A program made the position numbers and the translations under genes. From positions 1-52,566 of the forward strand of contig CAJTSH010000024.1 of NCBI GenBank assembly GCA_910578885.1: DNA of 52,566 nt, in the 5' to 3' direction. Source of the stretch: an uncultured Lachnospiraceae bacterium. Lineage in GTDB: Bacteria; Bacillota; Clostridia; Lachnospirales; Lachnospiraceae. The notes beneath the pieces were generated by a model. It ran no database searches and was not told the origin of the DNA. It saw only the letters and a program-made list of their open reading frames with translations. Numbering within the stretch: position 1 is the first letter of the stretch; the number at the start of each line of letters is the position of its first letter. Below, in pieces: positions 1 to 7,424 of this stretch.

Positions 1-2
1 AG

Positions 3-329
3 CATGAAAAAAAGGTTATCTATGCCTGTTGCAATCCGAAACCTTTTGCTCATAATGACTTATATTTTGATGCAGATATTTTGATTATAAGCATGGTTTC
101 TGATGATGGAATATTAAATGATGGAACGAAGCTTATGGATACGCCTTTGAAAGATGAAATATTCACTTTGGATGAGGTTATAGAACTGAAAAACTATTAT
201 AGAATCAAGAAGATTATAGTTACACATATTGATGAAATATGGGGGAAATCATATGGCTATTACAAGGAACTTGAAAAAGAACTTGATAATATCTTATTCG
301 CTTATGATGGCATGGAAATCATGGTTTGA
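3..329 (+). CDS. Probable metallo-beta-lactamase-fold hydrolase, 3' end only
   Basis: The frame is open from the left edge of the window, so this is the C-terminal 108 or so residues of a gene whose start lies outside. An internal TTG at 81 could be read as a start, but the upstream codons are open and look coding. The visible part has a strand with two aspartates (YFDADILII), a VTHIDEIWG segment where MBL-fold hydrolases carry a metal-binding Thr-His, a helix rich in Lys/Glu, and the ending FAYDGMEIMV, which resembles the C-terminus of small MBL-fold phosphodiesterases of the PhnP/YycJ kind. The HxHxDH core is not in the window, so the family call is tentative. It is followed closely by the GNAT gene. 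Confidence 0.45.
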   Translation, partial: HEKKVIYACCNPKPFAHNDLYFDADILIISMVSDDGILNDGTKLMDTPLKDEIFTLDEVIELKNYYRIKKIIVTHIDEIWGKSYGYYKELEKELDNILFAYDGMEIMV

Positions 330-359
330 AAAATTAAATTTTATAAAGTGGAGGAATGA

Positions 360-890
360 ATGATGGCATATGAAGAAATACGGCTTGTAAAGCCAAGTTT
401 AGGATTGAAAGATAAAGCGCTTGAATATCGGCAGGAGCATTTTGATTTTGGAGAACAGATAATCAATGGGAGTGAATTATTTGATAAGATTACTTCTTAT
501 GAGGAATGGTTTAAGAAAGTCATTGCCAATTCAAGTACGGAGACTGCTGACCCTAATTGGGTTTTAACAGATACATTTTTTGCAGTTAGGGTGGCAGATA
601 ATAAAATTGTTGGCATTGCTGATTTGAGGTATCAATTAAATGATTTCCTAAAAGATTTTGGTAATTGTGGATATAGCGTAAGACCGTCAGAAAGAAGAAA
701 AGGGTATGCTACTGAAATATTAAGACAAATATGTTTTGTTGCGAGAAAATACGGTCTGAAACAGTTGCAGTTATCAGTTGAAAAGGATAATGCTGCTTCG
801 ATAAAAACAATCGAGAAAAATGGTGGAAATTATTGTAGGAGCTTTACTTTTGATAATGAGGAAGCATATGTATATTTGATAAATCTTTGA
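360..890 (+). CDS. GNAT-family N-acetyltransferase
   Basis: A 176-residue cytoplasmic protein of normal length for a single-domain GNAT enzyme, which moves an acetyl group from acetyl-CoA to an amine. The acetyl-CoA pyrophosphate-binding motif A is visible as RRKGYA at about residues 112-117, after the strand GYSVRPSE and before a helix. A second signature, the LSVEKDNAASIKTIEKNGG segment, matches the late helix in which an Asn and an aliphatic run close the fold. The substrate cannot be told from sequence; the length and arrangement are those of RimJ/L-like or 'predicted acetyltransferase' (COG3981-like) members. ATG is at 360 with GGAGG at 350-354; a second ATG directly follows at 363 and either could be used. 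Confidence 0.85.
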   Translation: MMAYEEIRLVKPSLGLKDKALEYRQEHFDFGEQIINGSELFDKITSYEEWFKKVIANSSTETADPNWVLTDTFFAVRVADNKIVGIADLRYQLNDFLKDFGNCGYSVRPSERRKGYATEILRQICFVARKYGLKQLQLSVEKDNAASIKTIEKNGGNYCRSFTFDNEEAYVYLINL

Positions 891-904
891 GTAGGATATA
901 TGCC

Positions 905-1096
905 GTGTTACATAAAATAGAATGGGTATATTGTCCTATATGCGGAAACAAAACCCGTAATAAAATCAGAGAGGACACTATTTTAAAAAATTATCCTCTT
1001 TATTGTCCGAAGTGCAGACAGGAAACATCGATTGAAGTAACAAATCTAAAAATGACAGTCATCGTAGAGCCAGACGCAAAGACGCAGAGCCGATGA
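905..1096 (+). CDS. Small Cys-rich KTR-family protein
   Basis: A 63-residue protein with two CxxC pairs (CPICGNKTR and CPKCRQET) that would form a zinc ribbon, and a C-terminus EPDAKTQSR. This pattern is that of the Cys-rich KTR family (Pfam Cys_rich_KTR), small proteins of unknown function that in Firmicutes are often found near integrative elements and resistance genes. I chose GTG at 905, preceded by a GTAGGA-like ribosome site at 891-896, because the family usually starts a few residues before the first CxxC. A TTG at 887 overlapping the stop of the acetyltransferase is the alternative. The stop codon lies inside the stem of the following terminator. Its presence here fits the reading of 1-2000 as accessory DNA. 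Confidence 0.7.
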   Translation: MLHKIEWVYCPICGNKTRNKIREDTILKNYPLYCPKCRQETSIEVTNLKMTVIVEPDAKTQSR

Positions 1097-1137
1097 ACTT
1101 GTGAAATAAATCACAGTTCGTTGGCTCTATTTTATTT
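1087..1137 (+). terminator. Rho-independent terminator after KTR gene
   Basis: GAGCCGATGAACT and AGTTCGTTGGCTC (1111-1127 region) pair in a stem of about 17 base pairs including G-U pairs and one bulged T, with an AAATAA loop, followed by TATTTTATTT. The stem begins inside the last codons of the KTR gene. Confidence 0.85.
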
Positions 1138-1149
1138 CATAAGGTTTTA

Positions 1150-1200
1150 AGGCAAACGCCCACCATATAAAAAAACGGTGTTATGGTGGGCGGTATTGCT
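1150..1200 (+). other. Long hairpin, probable remnant of a regulatory or terminator element
   Basis: CGCCCACCATA at 1157-1167 pairs perfectly with TATGGTGGGCG at 1182-1192 (11 bp). Beyond a small internal loop the flanks GGCAA (1151-1155) and TTGCT (1196-1200) can also pair. There is no T-run after it, so it is not a standard terminator. It lies between the KTR terminator and a second nested hairpin; nothing coding is visible. Confidence 0.6.
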
Positions 1201-1202
1201 AT

Positions 1203-1277
1203 GCCCGAAAAGACTTAACAGACACTCTCCAGACCTGTTTTAAAGTTTGGAGGGATTTTTTATGTTCTTTTTCGGGC
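1203..1277 (+). other. Nested inverted repeat
   Basis: GCCCGAAAAGA at 1203-1213 pairs with TCTTTTTCGGGC at 1266-1277 (one extra T on the right arm). Inside it CTCCAGAC (1226-1233) pairs with GTTTGGAG (1245-1252). The inner stem is followed by GGATTTTTTATG, so the inner hairpin plus T-run could act as a terminator or attenuator. The ATG at 1262 opens no long frame. Confidence 0.6.
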
Positions 1278-1586
1278 AGTAATCTATCTGCTCATGCAAC
1301 GCAGATTTGACTTATACATAGCGGAAGTCGAAACAAAGGGCGGATGGATAGGGTAGATATATGCCCGATATAAACGCTTCTGTTTGTGATAAGACAGAAT
1401 GAACCGAATTTATCAGGAAATTCTGACACTGAATCCATACAATCTGGAACTGTTTGAAAATATGCTTTGAGATTGGCTGCAGTGTGTCTGTGGAGCGCTA
1501 TCAGAATAAGCTGGCCACTTGAAAGATTAAGGGAGAAAAATTCCGGGAGACAGGTCCTTCGCTTATTGTAATTTGCCGAAAGGCTG
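1278..1586. other. Non-coding stretch with very short open fragments
   Basis: No gene of normal size is supported. Two short rightward frames are visible: 1294-1356 (20 codons, MQRRFDLYIAEVETKG...) and 1399-1470 (23 codons, NRIYQEILTLNPYNLELF...). Neither has a clear ribosome site, and both look like pieces of older genes rather than expressed peptides. I do not recognise the source of either piece. The leftward frame at 1292-1609 has no recognisable motif. Confidence 0.5.
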
Positions 1587-1837
1587 TGTATAATAAGAAT
1601 AGATAGCAAAGCTTTGGGAATCCTGTTTGGAAAAGTTATGCAGGATGCCGAGCTTTGTAAAGAATTGTTACAGAGAATCCTGCCGCAAATGTCTGTAAAG
1701 AAGATTCGGAGATTATACTAAATGACGGGGCAAAGAAAATTTTCCTGAATGCAGATGGACGGTTATCTGATATTCTCAGAGATTCACAGGATAAAGAATA
1801 CTGTCAGGAACTTTATGAGGAGTACCATATTAGTTAA
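1587..1837 (+). pseudogene. Remnant of Rpn-family PD-(D/E)XK nuclease/transposase-like gene
   Basis: Two coding-looking pieces in different frames join to resemble one protein. From about 1626 the frame reads FGKVMQDAELCKELLQRIL followed by VKKIRRLY and a stop; this matches the N-terminal block of Rpn-type (PD-(D/E)XK family transposase) proteins, in which a 'FKxVMxDPELCKELLExIL' pattern is typical. Shifting frame at about 1690 continues as EIILNDGAKKIFLNADG, the later block 'LNDGxxKIFLNxxG' of the same family, and runs to TAA at 1835-1837. The middle of the protein, including the catalytic D/E-x-K segment, is missing. So there is a large internal deletion plus a frameshift. Family assignment is from memory of the motifs. 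Confidence 0.6.
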
Positions 1838-2013
1838 GAGAGAAGTAACAGGCAGAGCATACCGAAATGTTCTGCCTTATTGCATTTCATATTTATATTA
1901 GATGACAATGTTTTAAAAAGATTTATTTTTAAGCTTTTAATGCCTCTTAAGCAATTAGGGTTCTTATAGAGAACCACATCATAAATAAGCGAAAAGCACA
2001 GATTGGAGGACAA

Positions 2014-2649
2014 ATGACAAAGAATCAATTAGCGTTAGAAATAATTGAGCGATTGAAAAGCGAATACCCCGGTGCAAATTGCACTCTTGATTACGATCAG
2101 GCATGGAAGCTGCTTGTAAGTGTACGTCTGGCGGCTCAATGCACTGATGCGAGAGTGAATGTTGTGGTTGAGAAACTGTATGAAAAATTCCCGGATGTAA
2201 ATACGCTTGCCGAAGCGTCGGTAGAAGAGCTGGAAGAAATTGTCCGTCCCTGCGGGCTTGGAAAAAGTAAGGCAAGAGATATCAGCGCCTGCATGAAAAT
2301 ACTGCGTGATGAATACGGGGGAAAGGTGCCGGATGATTTTGACAAACTGCTGGCATTGCCCGGCGTAGGAAGAAAGAGCGCCAATTTGATTATGGGAGAT
2401 GTATTTGGCAAGCCGGCTATCGTGACTGATACACATTGCATCCGTCTGGTCAATAGAATGGGATTGGTCGACGGTGTGAAGGAACCTGCCAAGGTGGAAA
2501 AGGAGCTGTGGAAAATTATACCGCCCGAAGAGGGGAGCGATTTCTGCCATCGTCTGGTACATCATGGAAGAGAAATCTGCACTGCCCGTACAAAGCCGTA
2601 TTGTGAGAAGTGCTGTCTTTCTGATATCTGCAAAAAAGCCGGTGTGTAA
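2014..2649 (+). CDS. nth: Endonuclease III (DNA glycosylase/AP lyase)
   Basis: A 211-residue base-excision repair enzyme that removes oxidised pyrimidines and cuts at the abasic site. The helix-hairpin-helix LPGVGRKSANL holds the catalytic lysine K121, and the catalytic aspartate D139 lies in VTDTHCIRL. The C-terminal iron-sulfur loop has its four cysteines in a C-x7-C-x2-C-x5-C spacing (CTARTKPYCEKC then CLSDIC); the first gap is one residue longer than the classical x6. Start ATG at 2014 follows GGAGGA at 2004-2009. A small hairpin GGTTCT/AGAACC (1959-1975) stands just upstream. Gene length equals that of the family. It marks the switch from decayed accessory DNA to core genes. Confidence 0.96.
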   Translation: MTKNQLALEIIERLKSEYPGANCTLDYDQAWKLLVSVRLAAQCTDARVNVVVEKLYEKFPDVNTLAEASVEELEEIVRPCGLGKSKARDISACMKILRDEYGGKVPDDFDKLLALPGVGRKSANLIMGDVFGKPAIVTDTHCIRLVNRMGLVDGVKEPAKVEKELWKIIPPEEGSDFCHRLVHHGREICTARTKPYCEKCCLSDICKKAGV

Positions 2650-2690
2650 TATGCGAAATACTAAGACTTTCTTAAAGAAACAAAGTTTTA

Positions 2691-2719
2691 TTGATTTGTA
2701 GATGGAGCGGCAGTATAAT
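2691..2719 (+). promoter_or_regulatory. Sigma-A-type promoter for the hybrid kinase
   Basis: TTGATT at 2691-2696, a 17-base spacer and TATAAT at 2714-2719, about 85 bases ahead of the kinase start. The -10 box is perfect and the -35 matches at four of six positions. Confidence 0.65.
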
Positions 2720-2802
2720 AGAACAAAAGAAATATTTGATTCTTTATTCATGAAAACTTAGATTACTTGAAGGGGAAATCGCTTAATTGGGAGGCAATTT
2801 TG

Positions 2803-5800
2803 ATGAAGAACAGAAAGAAATCAATACAGGAAATCGGGTTAGTGCTGGTTCTTCTATCCGCCATTACTATTTTATTTTTTTGGTATACTACGCAAAACAG
2901 CGAACGCATGGAGGAACGAAACAAAAGTTACGCAGCAGATTCTGCTCGGCAGACAGCAGTCCGGATAGATGAAGAATTAAATAATGCATTGAATTTAATT
3001 AACACTTATACATACTTTATTGGGGAAAGTCTGACCGTTCCGGTGATTAGTCCTCAAATGCTCAAAGAAATGGAAGATAACTCGATGTTCGATGCATTGT
3101 TGTTTACAGATCTTGGCGGAACGAATCACATTTCTGACGGACGGGTTTCCGATGCGGCAGGACGGGACTACTATCTGAAGGGCATAAATGGAGAAAGCGG
3201 TATATCCGTTGTATTTGATTCTCAATTCTTTAATGAAACCATGGTATGTTTTTATGCGCCTCTTCGCTGCAAAGGGGAAATTATAGGGGTACTGCGAGGG
3301 GCATATCTGGCAGAAGAATATCTGCGGGATATGCTTACAGCCACTTATTTTGGTGAGAGAGCCTCCGTTCATCTGTGTATGCAGGACGGAAGGGTCGTCG
3401 CATGTTCTGACACCAAGGTACATGAAGGAGACCTGATAGATATGCTGGTGGAAACCGGAATGATAGACCAAAATGCGGCCAATGATGCAAGGGAAGTATT
3501 TAAGAATGGCGGGGAAGGTTCTTTTCTTTGTGATTCCAGCAGCAATACAGATAATATCTGCGTGATGTATCTTCCGGAGAATGAATATGTTCTTGTACAG
3601 ACTTTTCCTAAGAGTGTTACGCAGCGCATGATAAGGGATGAAAATTTTGTAGGAATCCAGTTAGAGGTCATGCTGATTGGATTATTTATCATATATATTA
3701 TTATCCTGCTTGTCCGGGCAAGACGGGAAAAGAAATTGTTAGAGCTGGAAAATCGGGAAATGGGTTATATTATTAATGGCGTCAATATCTTGTTTTCCCG
3801 TTTTACGATGGTGGATTTAGAAAAAGATACGTATCAATATCTGGCGGGGACAAGGCCGCCTGCTGACAGCGGAATTGCAGTCAGCGGCAGATATGGCGAC
3901 TTGACGAGACATCTGTGCTCTATCATGGTAGATGAAAACGAACGGCAGGAATTTGCCAGAGTTATTGATAAGAATTCAATCGTTGCAGCCTTAAAAGAGC
4001 AAAGTGATTTACGTTATGAATGCCATGTGCAGCGGGAGGGTCATGCAGAATGGGAACACGTAAATATCGTCTGTCTGGAGAGAGTGGACGGCAGGGCAAG
4101 CAAGATTCTGTTCATTCGTCAGAATATTACGGAATTGAAAGAACAAGAACTGCGCATTCAGGCTGAGATGTCGCTTGCCAGCCGCAAGGAAAGACAGTAC
4201 CAGATTGCGATTACGTCTAATGCTCTTTATACTTTTGAGCTTAATCTGACCAAGGATCTTATCGCGCAGGATATTGTCTGCGTGATAGACGGGCGGCAGA
4301 TATCTATGTTGGAAAAGGTCGGACTGCAAGCGCCTTGCAAAGCTTCTGAATGGTTCGAAAAATGGAAACGGTTTGTTTTCAAGGAATCTATGGAAAATTA
4401 TTGCGCTACAGTGGATGTTACGCATTTAAAAAAGTGTTTTGAACTTGGCAATGCAGAAGTAGATGCCGAATATTGGAGCAAAAATTTATCTGGAGAGGAA
4501 ATTTGTATTCGTCAGTCGTTTCTTATGACGAGAGACGATGATACGGATGACATCATGGTCATGGTTGTGGCAAAAGAGATTACAGATAGTGTCAAGAAAC
4601 AAAAAGAACAGACACAGGCATTGCAGGATGCACTTATGCAGGCGCAGCATGCCAACAGGGCAAAAACCACGTTCCTGTCCAATATGTCCCATGATATCCG
4701 TACACCGATGAATGCGATTATCGGATTTACAACGATTGCAGTCAGCCATATTGACAACAAAGATCAAGTAAGGGATTGCCTGCAGAAGGTTCTTTCTTCC
4801 AGTAACCATCTGCTCAGTCTGATTAACGATATTCTTGATATGAGCAGGATTGAAAGCGGAAAGGTGCAGATCAAGGAGCAGGAATGCAATATTTCCGAAT
4901 TGATGCACAATCTTGTAAATATTATCCAGCCGCAGGTAAAAGCCAAGCAGCTTGAACTATTCATTGATACCTTTGATGTTGTCAATGAAGATGTAATTGC
5001 GGATGCCCTAAAGCTGAATCAGGTATTTATTAACCTGTTGAGCAATGCTGTAAAGTATACGCCGGCAGGCGGAACTATCACATTCCGAATTATACAAAAG
5101 ACAACATTCCGTCATGGATATGGTGATTATATCTTTATCATTAAGGACAATGGTACCGGTATGTCTCCTGAGTTTGTAAAACATATCTTTGAACCGTTTG
5201 AGCGGGAAGTGACGGCGACTCAATCAGGAATCCAAGGTACGGGACTTGGCATGGCAATCACGAGAAATATCGTGGAAATGATGAATGGTACGATTTCCGT
5301 TGAGAGCGAAATTAACAAAGGGAGTATGTTTACCGTAGAACTCACCTTAAAGCTGCAGGATATCGAAAAGAATGCGGCGCAGATTAAAGAATTAGATGGT
5401 CTGCGGGCGTTGGTTGTAGATGATGATTTCAATACATGTGACAGTGTGAGCAAAATGCTCAAACAAATCGGTATGCGCTCCGAGTGGACAACGTCTGGCA
5501 GAGAAGCTGTATATCGTGCAAAACTTGCCTGCGAAGAGGGGGATGCGTTTCATACCTATATCGTTGACTGGCAGATGCCGGAAACCAGCGGTTTGGAAAC
5601 GGCAAGAAGAATCCGCAGCGTAGTCGGACCAGATGCGCCTATCATTATTCTGACGGCATATGATTGGTCGGATATTGAGGAAGAGGCAAAGACAGCAGGT
5701 ATTACCGCTTTTTGTGCAAAACCGCTCTTTATGTCCGATTTGAAATCCGCACTGCTCGCTGCCAATAATCTTATTGATAAAGAGCCGGATGCCGCTGCAT

Positions 5801-6198
5801 GGACAAAGGCTGATTTCAGTGGAAAACGAGTCCTTCTCGTAGAAGATATTGAACTGAACCGTGAGATTGCGGAAGTAATCTTAACAGAAGCGGGCTTCGT
5901 TGTTGAATCCGCACCGGACGGAACGGATGCAGTAGCAATGGTGAAGAAATCAGAAGAGAACTATTATGATGTGATCTTGATGGATGTGCAGATGCCGATT
6001 ATGAATGGTTATGAAGCAACCAGAACCATCAGGACTTTGCCGAGAAAGGATGTAACTACCTTGCCGATTATTGCTATGACAGCCAATGCTTTAGAAGAAG
6101 ATAAAGAAGCTGCATTAAAGAATGGAATGAATGCTCACATTGCAAAACCGATTGACATGGAGATTTTCATTTCGGTACTCCATCAGTTTCTTGATTAA
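2803..6198 (+). CDS. Membrane hybrid sensor histidine kinase with two receiver domains
   Basis: 1131 residues. A first membrane segment lies at about 11-30, an extracytoplasmic Cache-like sensor region from about 35 to 285, a second membrane helix near 290-310 (GLFIIYIIILLV), then PAS-like linker regions to about 600. The HisKA box MSHDIRTPMNA has the phospho-accepting His at 630. The ATPase has the N box with LLSNAVKYT, DNGTGMS and GTGLGMAI. Two receiver domains follow, with acceptor Asp at 922 (VDWQMPETSG) and 1061 (MDVQMPIMNGYEA). There is no Hpt or DNA-binding output domain, so the phosphate must pass to another protein or the second receiver acts in regulation. ATG 2803 is chosen for GGGAGG eight bases upstream; an in-frame TTG at 2767 lacks a site. 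Own promoter and terminator make it a single-gene unit. Ligand unknown. Confidence 0.93.
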   Translation: MKNRKKSIQEIGLVLVLLSAITILFFWYTTQNSERMEERNKSYAADSARQTAVRIDEELNNALNLINTYTYFIGESLTVPVISPQMLKEMEDNSMFDALLFTDLGGTNHISDGRVSDAAGRDYYLKGINGESGISVVFDSQFFNETMVCFYAPLRCKGEIIGVLRGAYLAEEYLRDMLTATYFGERASVHLCMQDGRVVACSDTKVHEGDLIDMLVETGMIDQNAANDAREVFKNGGEGSFLCDSSSNTDNICVMYLPENEYVLVQTFPKSVTQRMIRDENFVGIQLEVMLIGLFIIYIIILLVRARREKKLLELENREMGYIINGVNILFSRFTMVDLEKDTYQYLAGTRPPADSGIAVSGRYGDLTRHLCSIMVDENERQEFARVIDKNSIVAALKEQSDLRYECHVQREGHAEWEHVNIVCLERVDGRASKILFIRQNITELKEQELRIQAEMSLASRKERQYQIAITSNALYTFELNLTKDLIAQDIVCVIDGRQISMLEKVGLQAPCKASEWFEKWKRFVFKESMENYCATVDVTHLKKCFELGNAEVDAEYWSKNLSGEEICIRQSFLMTRDDDTDDIMVMVVAKEITDSVKKQKEQTQALQDALMQAQHANRAKTTFLSNMSHDIRTPMNAIIGFTTIAVSHIDNKDQVRDCLQKVLSSSNHLLSLINDILDMSRIESGKVQIKEQECNISELMHNLVNIIQPQVKAKQLELFIDTFDVVNEDVIADALKLNQVFINLLSNAVKYTPAGGTITFRIIQKTTFRHGYGDYIFIIKDNGTGMSPEFVKHIFEPFEREVTATQSGIQGTGLGMAITRNIVEMMNGTISVESEINKGSMFTVELTLKLQDIEKNAAQIKELDGLRALVVDDDFNTCDSVSKMLKQIGMRSEWTTSGREAVYRAKLACEEGDAFHTYIVDWQMPETSGLETARRIRSVVGPDAPIIILTAYDWSDIEEEAKTAGITAFCAKPLFMSDLKSALLAANNLIDKEPDAAAWTKADFSGKRVLLVEDIELNREIAEVILTEAGFVVESAPDGTDAVAMVKKSEENYYDVILMDVQMPIMNGYEATRTIRTLPRKDVTTLPIIAMTANALEEDKEAALKNGMNAHIAKPIDMEIFISVLHQFLD

Positions 6199-6232
6199 AT
6201 GCACTGCTGTAATATTTCATTTGAGTTAAAAC

Positions 6233-6276
6233 AGAGCAGACCGTTTGAAGGATGGTCTGCTCTTTACCCTTTTTTA
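6233..6276 (+). terminator. Rho-independent terminator after hybrid kinase
   Basis: AGAGCAGACC (6233-6242) and GGTCTGCTCT (6254-6263) form a perfect 10-bp stem, followed by TTACCCTTTTTTAT. Confidence 0.9.
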
Positions 6277-6331
6277 TATACAGAAGAATTGCATTTAGCG
6301 CAATTCGCAAAACGATAGAATGGAGAATAAA

Positions 6332-7372
6332 ATGGAACAACAGCACAAACGCAGGGTTCGTTATAAGGGAACCCATCCGAAAAATTATCATGAAAAATAT
6401 AAGGAGCTTCAGCCAGAGAAATATCAGGATACGGTTGAGAAGGTAATCAGCAAGGGTAGTACTCCGGCGGGAATGCACCTATCCATCTGTGTAAAGGAAG
6501 TTTTGGATTTTTTGCAGATACAGCCGGGGCAGCAAGGCTTGGACGCAACCTTGGGATATGGAGGGCATACTGCTAAGATGCTGGAATGCTTACAGGGAAA
6601 AGGTCATATCTGCGCATTGGACGTAGATCCGATTGAAATGGAAAAGACGAAGAACCGTCTGGAAAAAATGGGGTTCGGAGCCGAAATCCTCACAATTATG
6701 CAAGAGAATTTTGCAAATATTGATCTTGTGGCCAAAGAGCATGGAAAGTTTGATTTTGTTTTAGCCGATTTAGGGGTATCATCTATGCAGATTGACAATC
6801 CTGAGCGGGGTTTTTCTTATAAGGCGGAGGGACCGCTTGATCTGCGTCTGAACCCTGAGCAGGGTATTTCGGCAGCCGAACGTCTGAAAGAATTGACCGA
6901 AGAAGAGCTCGAGGGAATGTTGATTGAAAATGCCGATGAACCCTATGCCGCTGAAATCGCAAAAGCAGTCATTTCCTGCCGGAGAAAAGGGAAAGAAATT
7001 GAAACCACGACGCAGCTAAAAGAAGTCATTGAAGAAGCGCTTGTGTTTCTGCCTATGAATCAATATAAGGAGTTGGTGAAAAAGTCTTGTGCCAGAACAT
7101 TTCAGGCGCTGCGCATAGATGTAAACAGCGAATACGAGGTTCTGGAAGCATTTTTAGGAAAACTGCCGGAAGTATTGGCGCCGGGCGGCCGTGCAGCGAT
7201 ATTGACGTTCCATTCCGGCGAGGACAGGCTTGTCAAAAAATCATTTAAGCAACTGCGAAAAGCCGGAGCTTACAGTGAGATTTCAAATGAGGTGATTAGA
7301 CCGTCGAAAGAGGAATGCCGGAGAAACAGCCGTGCCCATTCCACGAAGATGCGCTGGGCAATAAAAGCATAA
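6332..7372 (+). CDS. RsmH-family 16S rRNA m4C1402-type methyltransferase paralog
   Basis: 346 residues. The Rossmann SAM-binding loop DATLGYGGHT, the family-typical LADLGVSSMQIDNPERGFSY, and the late blocks QALRIDVNSE, LTFHSGEDRLVK and RRNSRAHSTKMR place it in the RsmH (MraW) family, which N4-methylates C1402 of 16S rRNA. It differs from the usual copy in having a basic N-terminal extension of about 40 residues before the conserved PAGMHLSIC block. It also lies outside the division/cell-wall cluster, where rsmH normally follows mraZ. It may be a second paralog or a relocated housekeeping copy; the window cannot decide. ATG 6332 is preferred over ATG 6320 because GGAG at 6322-6325 lies at proper distance. 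It follows the kinase terminator, and the Hsp90 pair follows 52 bases later. Confidence 0.85.
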   Translation: MEQQHKRRVRYKGTHPKNYHEKYKELQPEKYQDTVEKVISKGSTPAGMHLSICVKEVLDFLQIQPGQQGLDATLGYGGHTAKMLECLQGKGHICALDVDPIEMEKTKNRLEKMGFGAEILTIMQENFANIDLVAKEHGKFDFVLADLGVSSMQIDNPERGFSYKAEGPLDLRLNPEQGISAAERLKELTEEELEGMLIENADEPYAAEIAKAVISCRRKGKEIETTTQLKEVIEEALVFLPMNQYKELVKKSCARTFQALRIDVNSEYEVLEAFLGKLPEVLAPGGRAAILTFHSGEDRLVKKSFKQLRKAGAYSEISNEVIRPSKEECRRNSRAHSTKMRWAIKA

Positions 7373-7424
7373 ATGAAATAAATAAGAGACGAAATATCAA
7401 AAGGAACAGAAAGCAGGAGGAAAA

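Noticed and set aside
1294..1470. Two tiny open frames between the hairpins and the pseudogene
   Set aside because: Twenty to twenty-three codons, no ribosome site; kept only as remarks in the intergenic entry.
1834..2028. Leftward frame ahead of nth
   Set aside because: No ribosome site and low-complexity translation; judged non-coding.
2035..2751. Leftward frame of 238 codons opposite nth
   Set aside because: Composition follows the antisense of nth; no start site or family motif.
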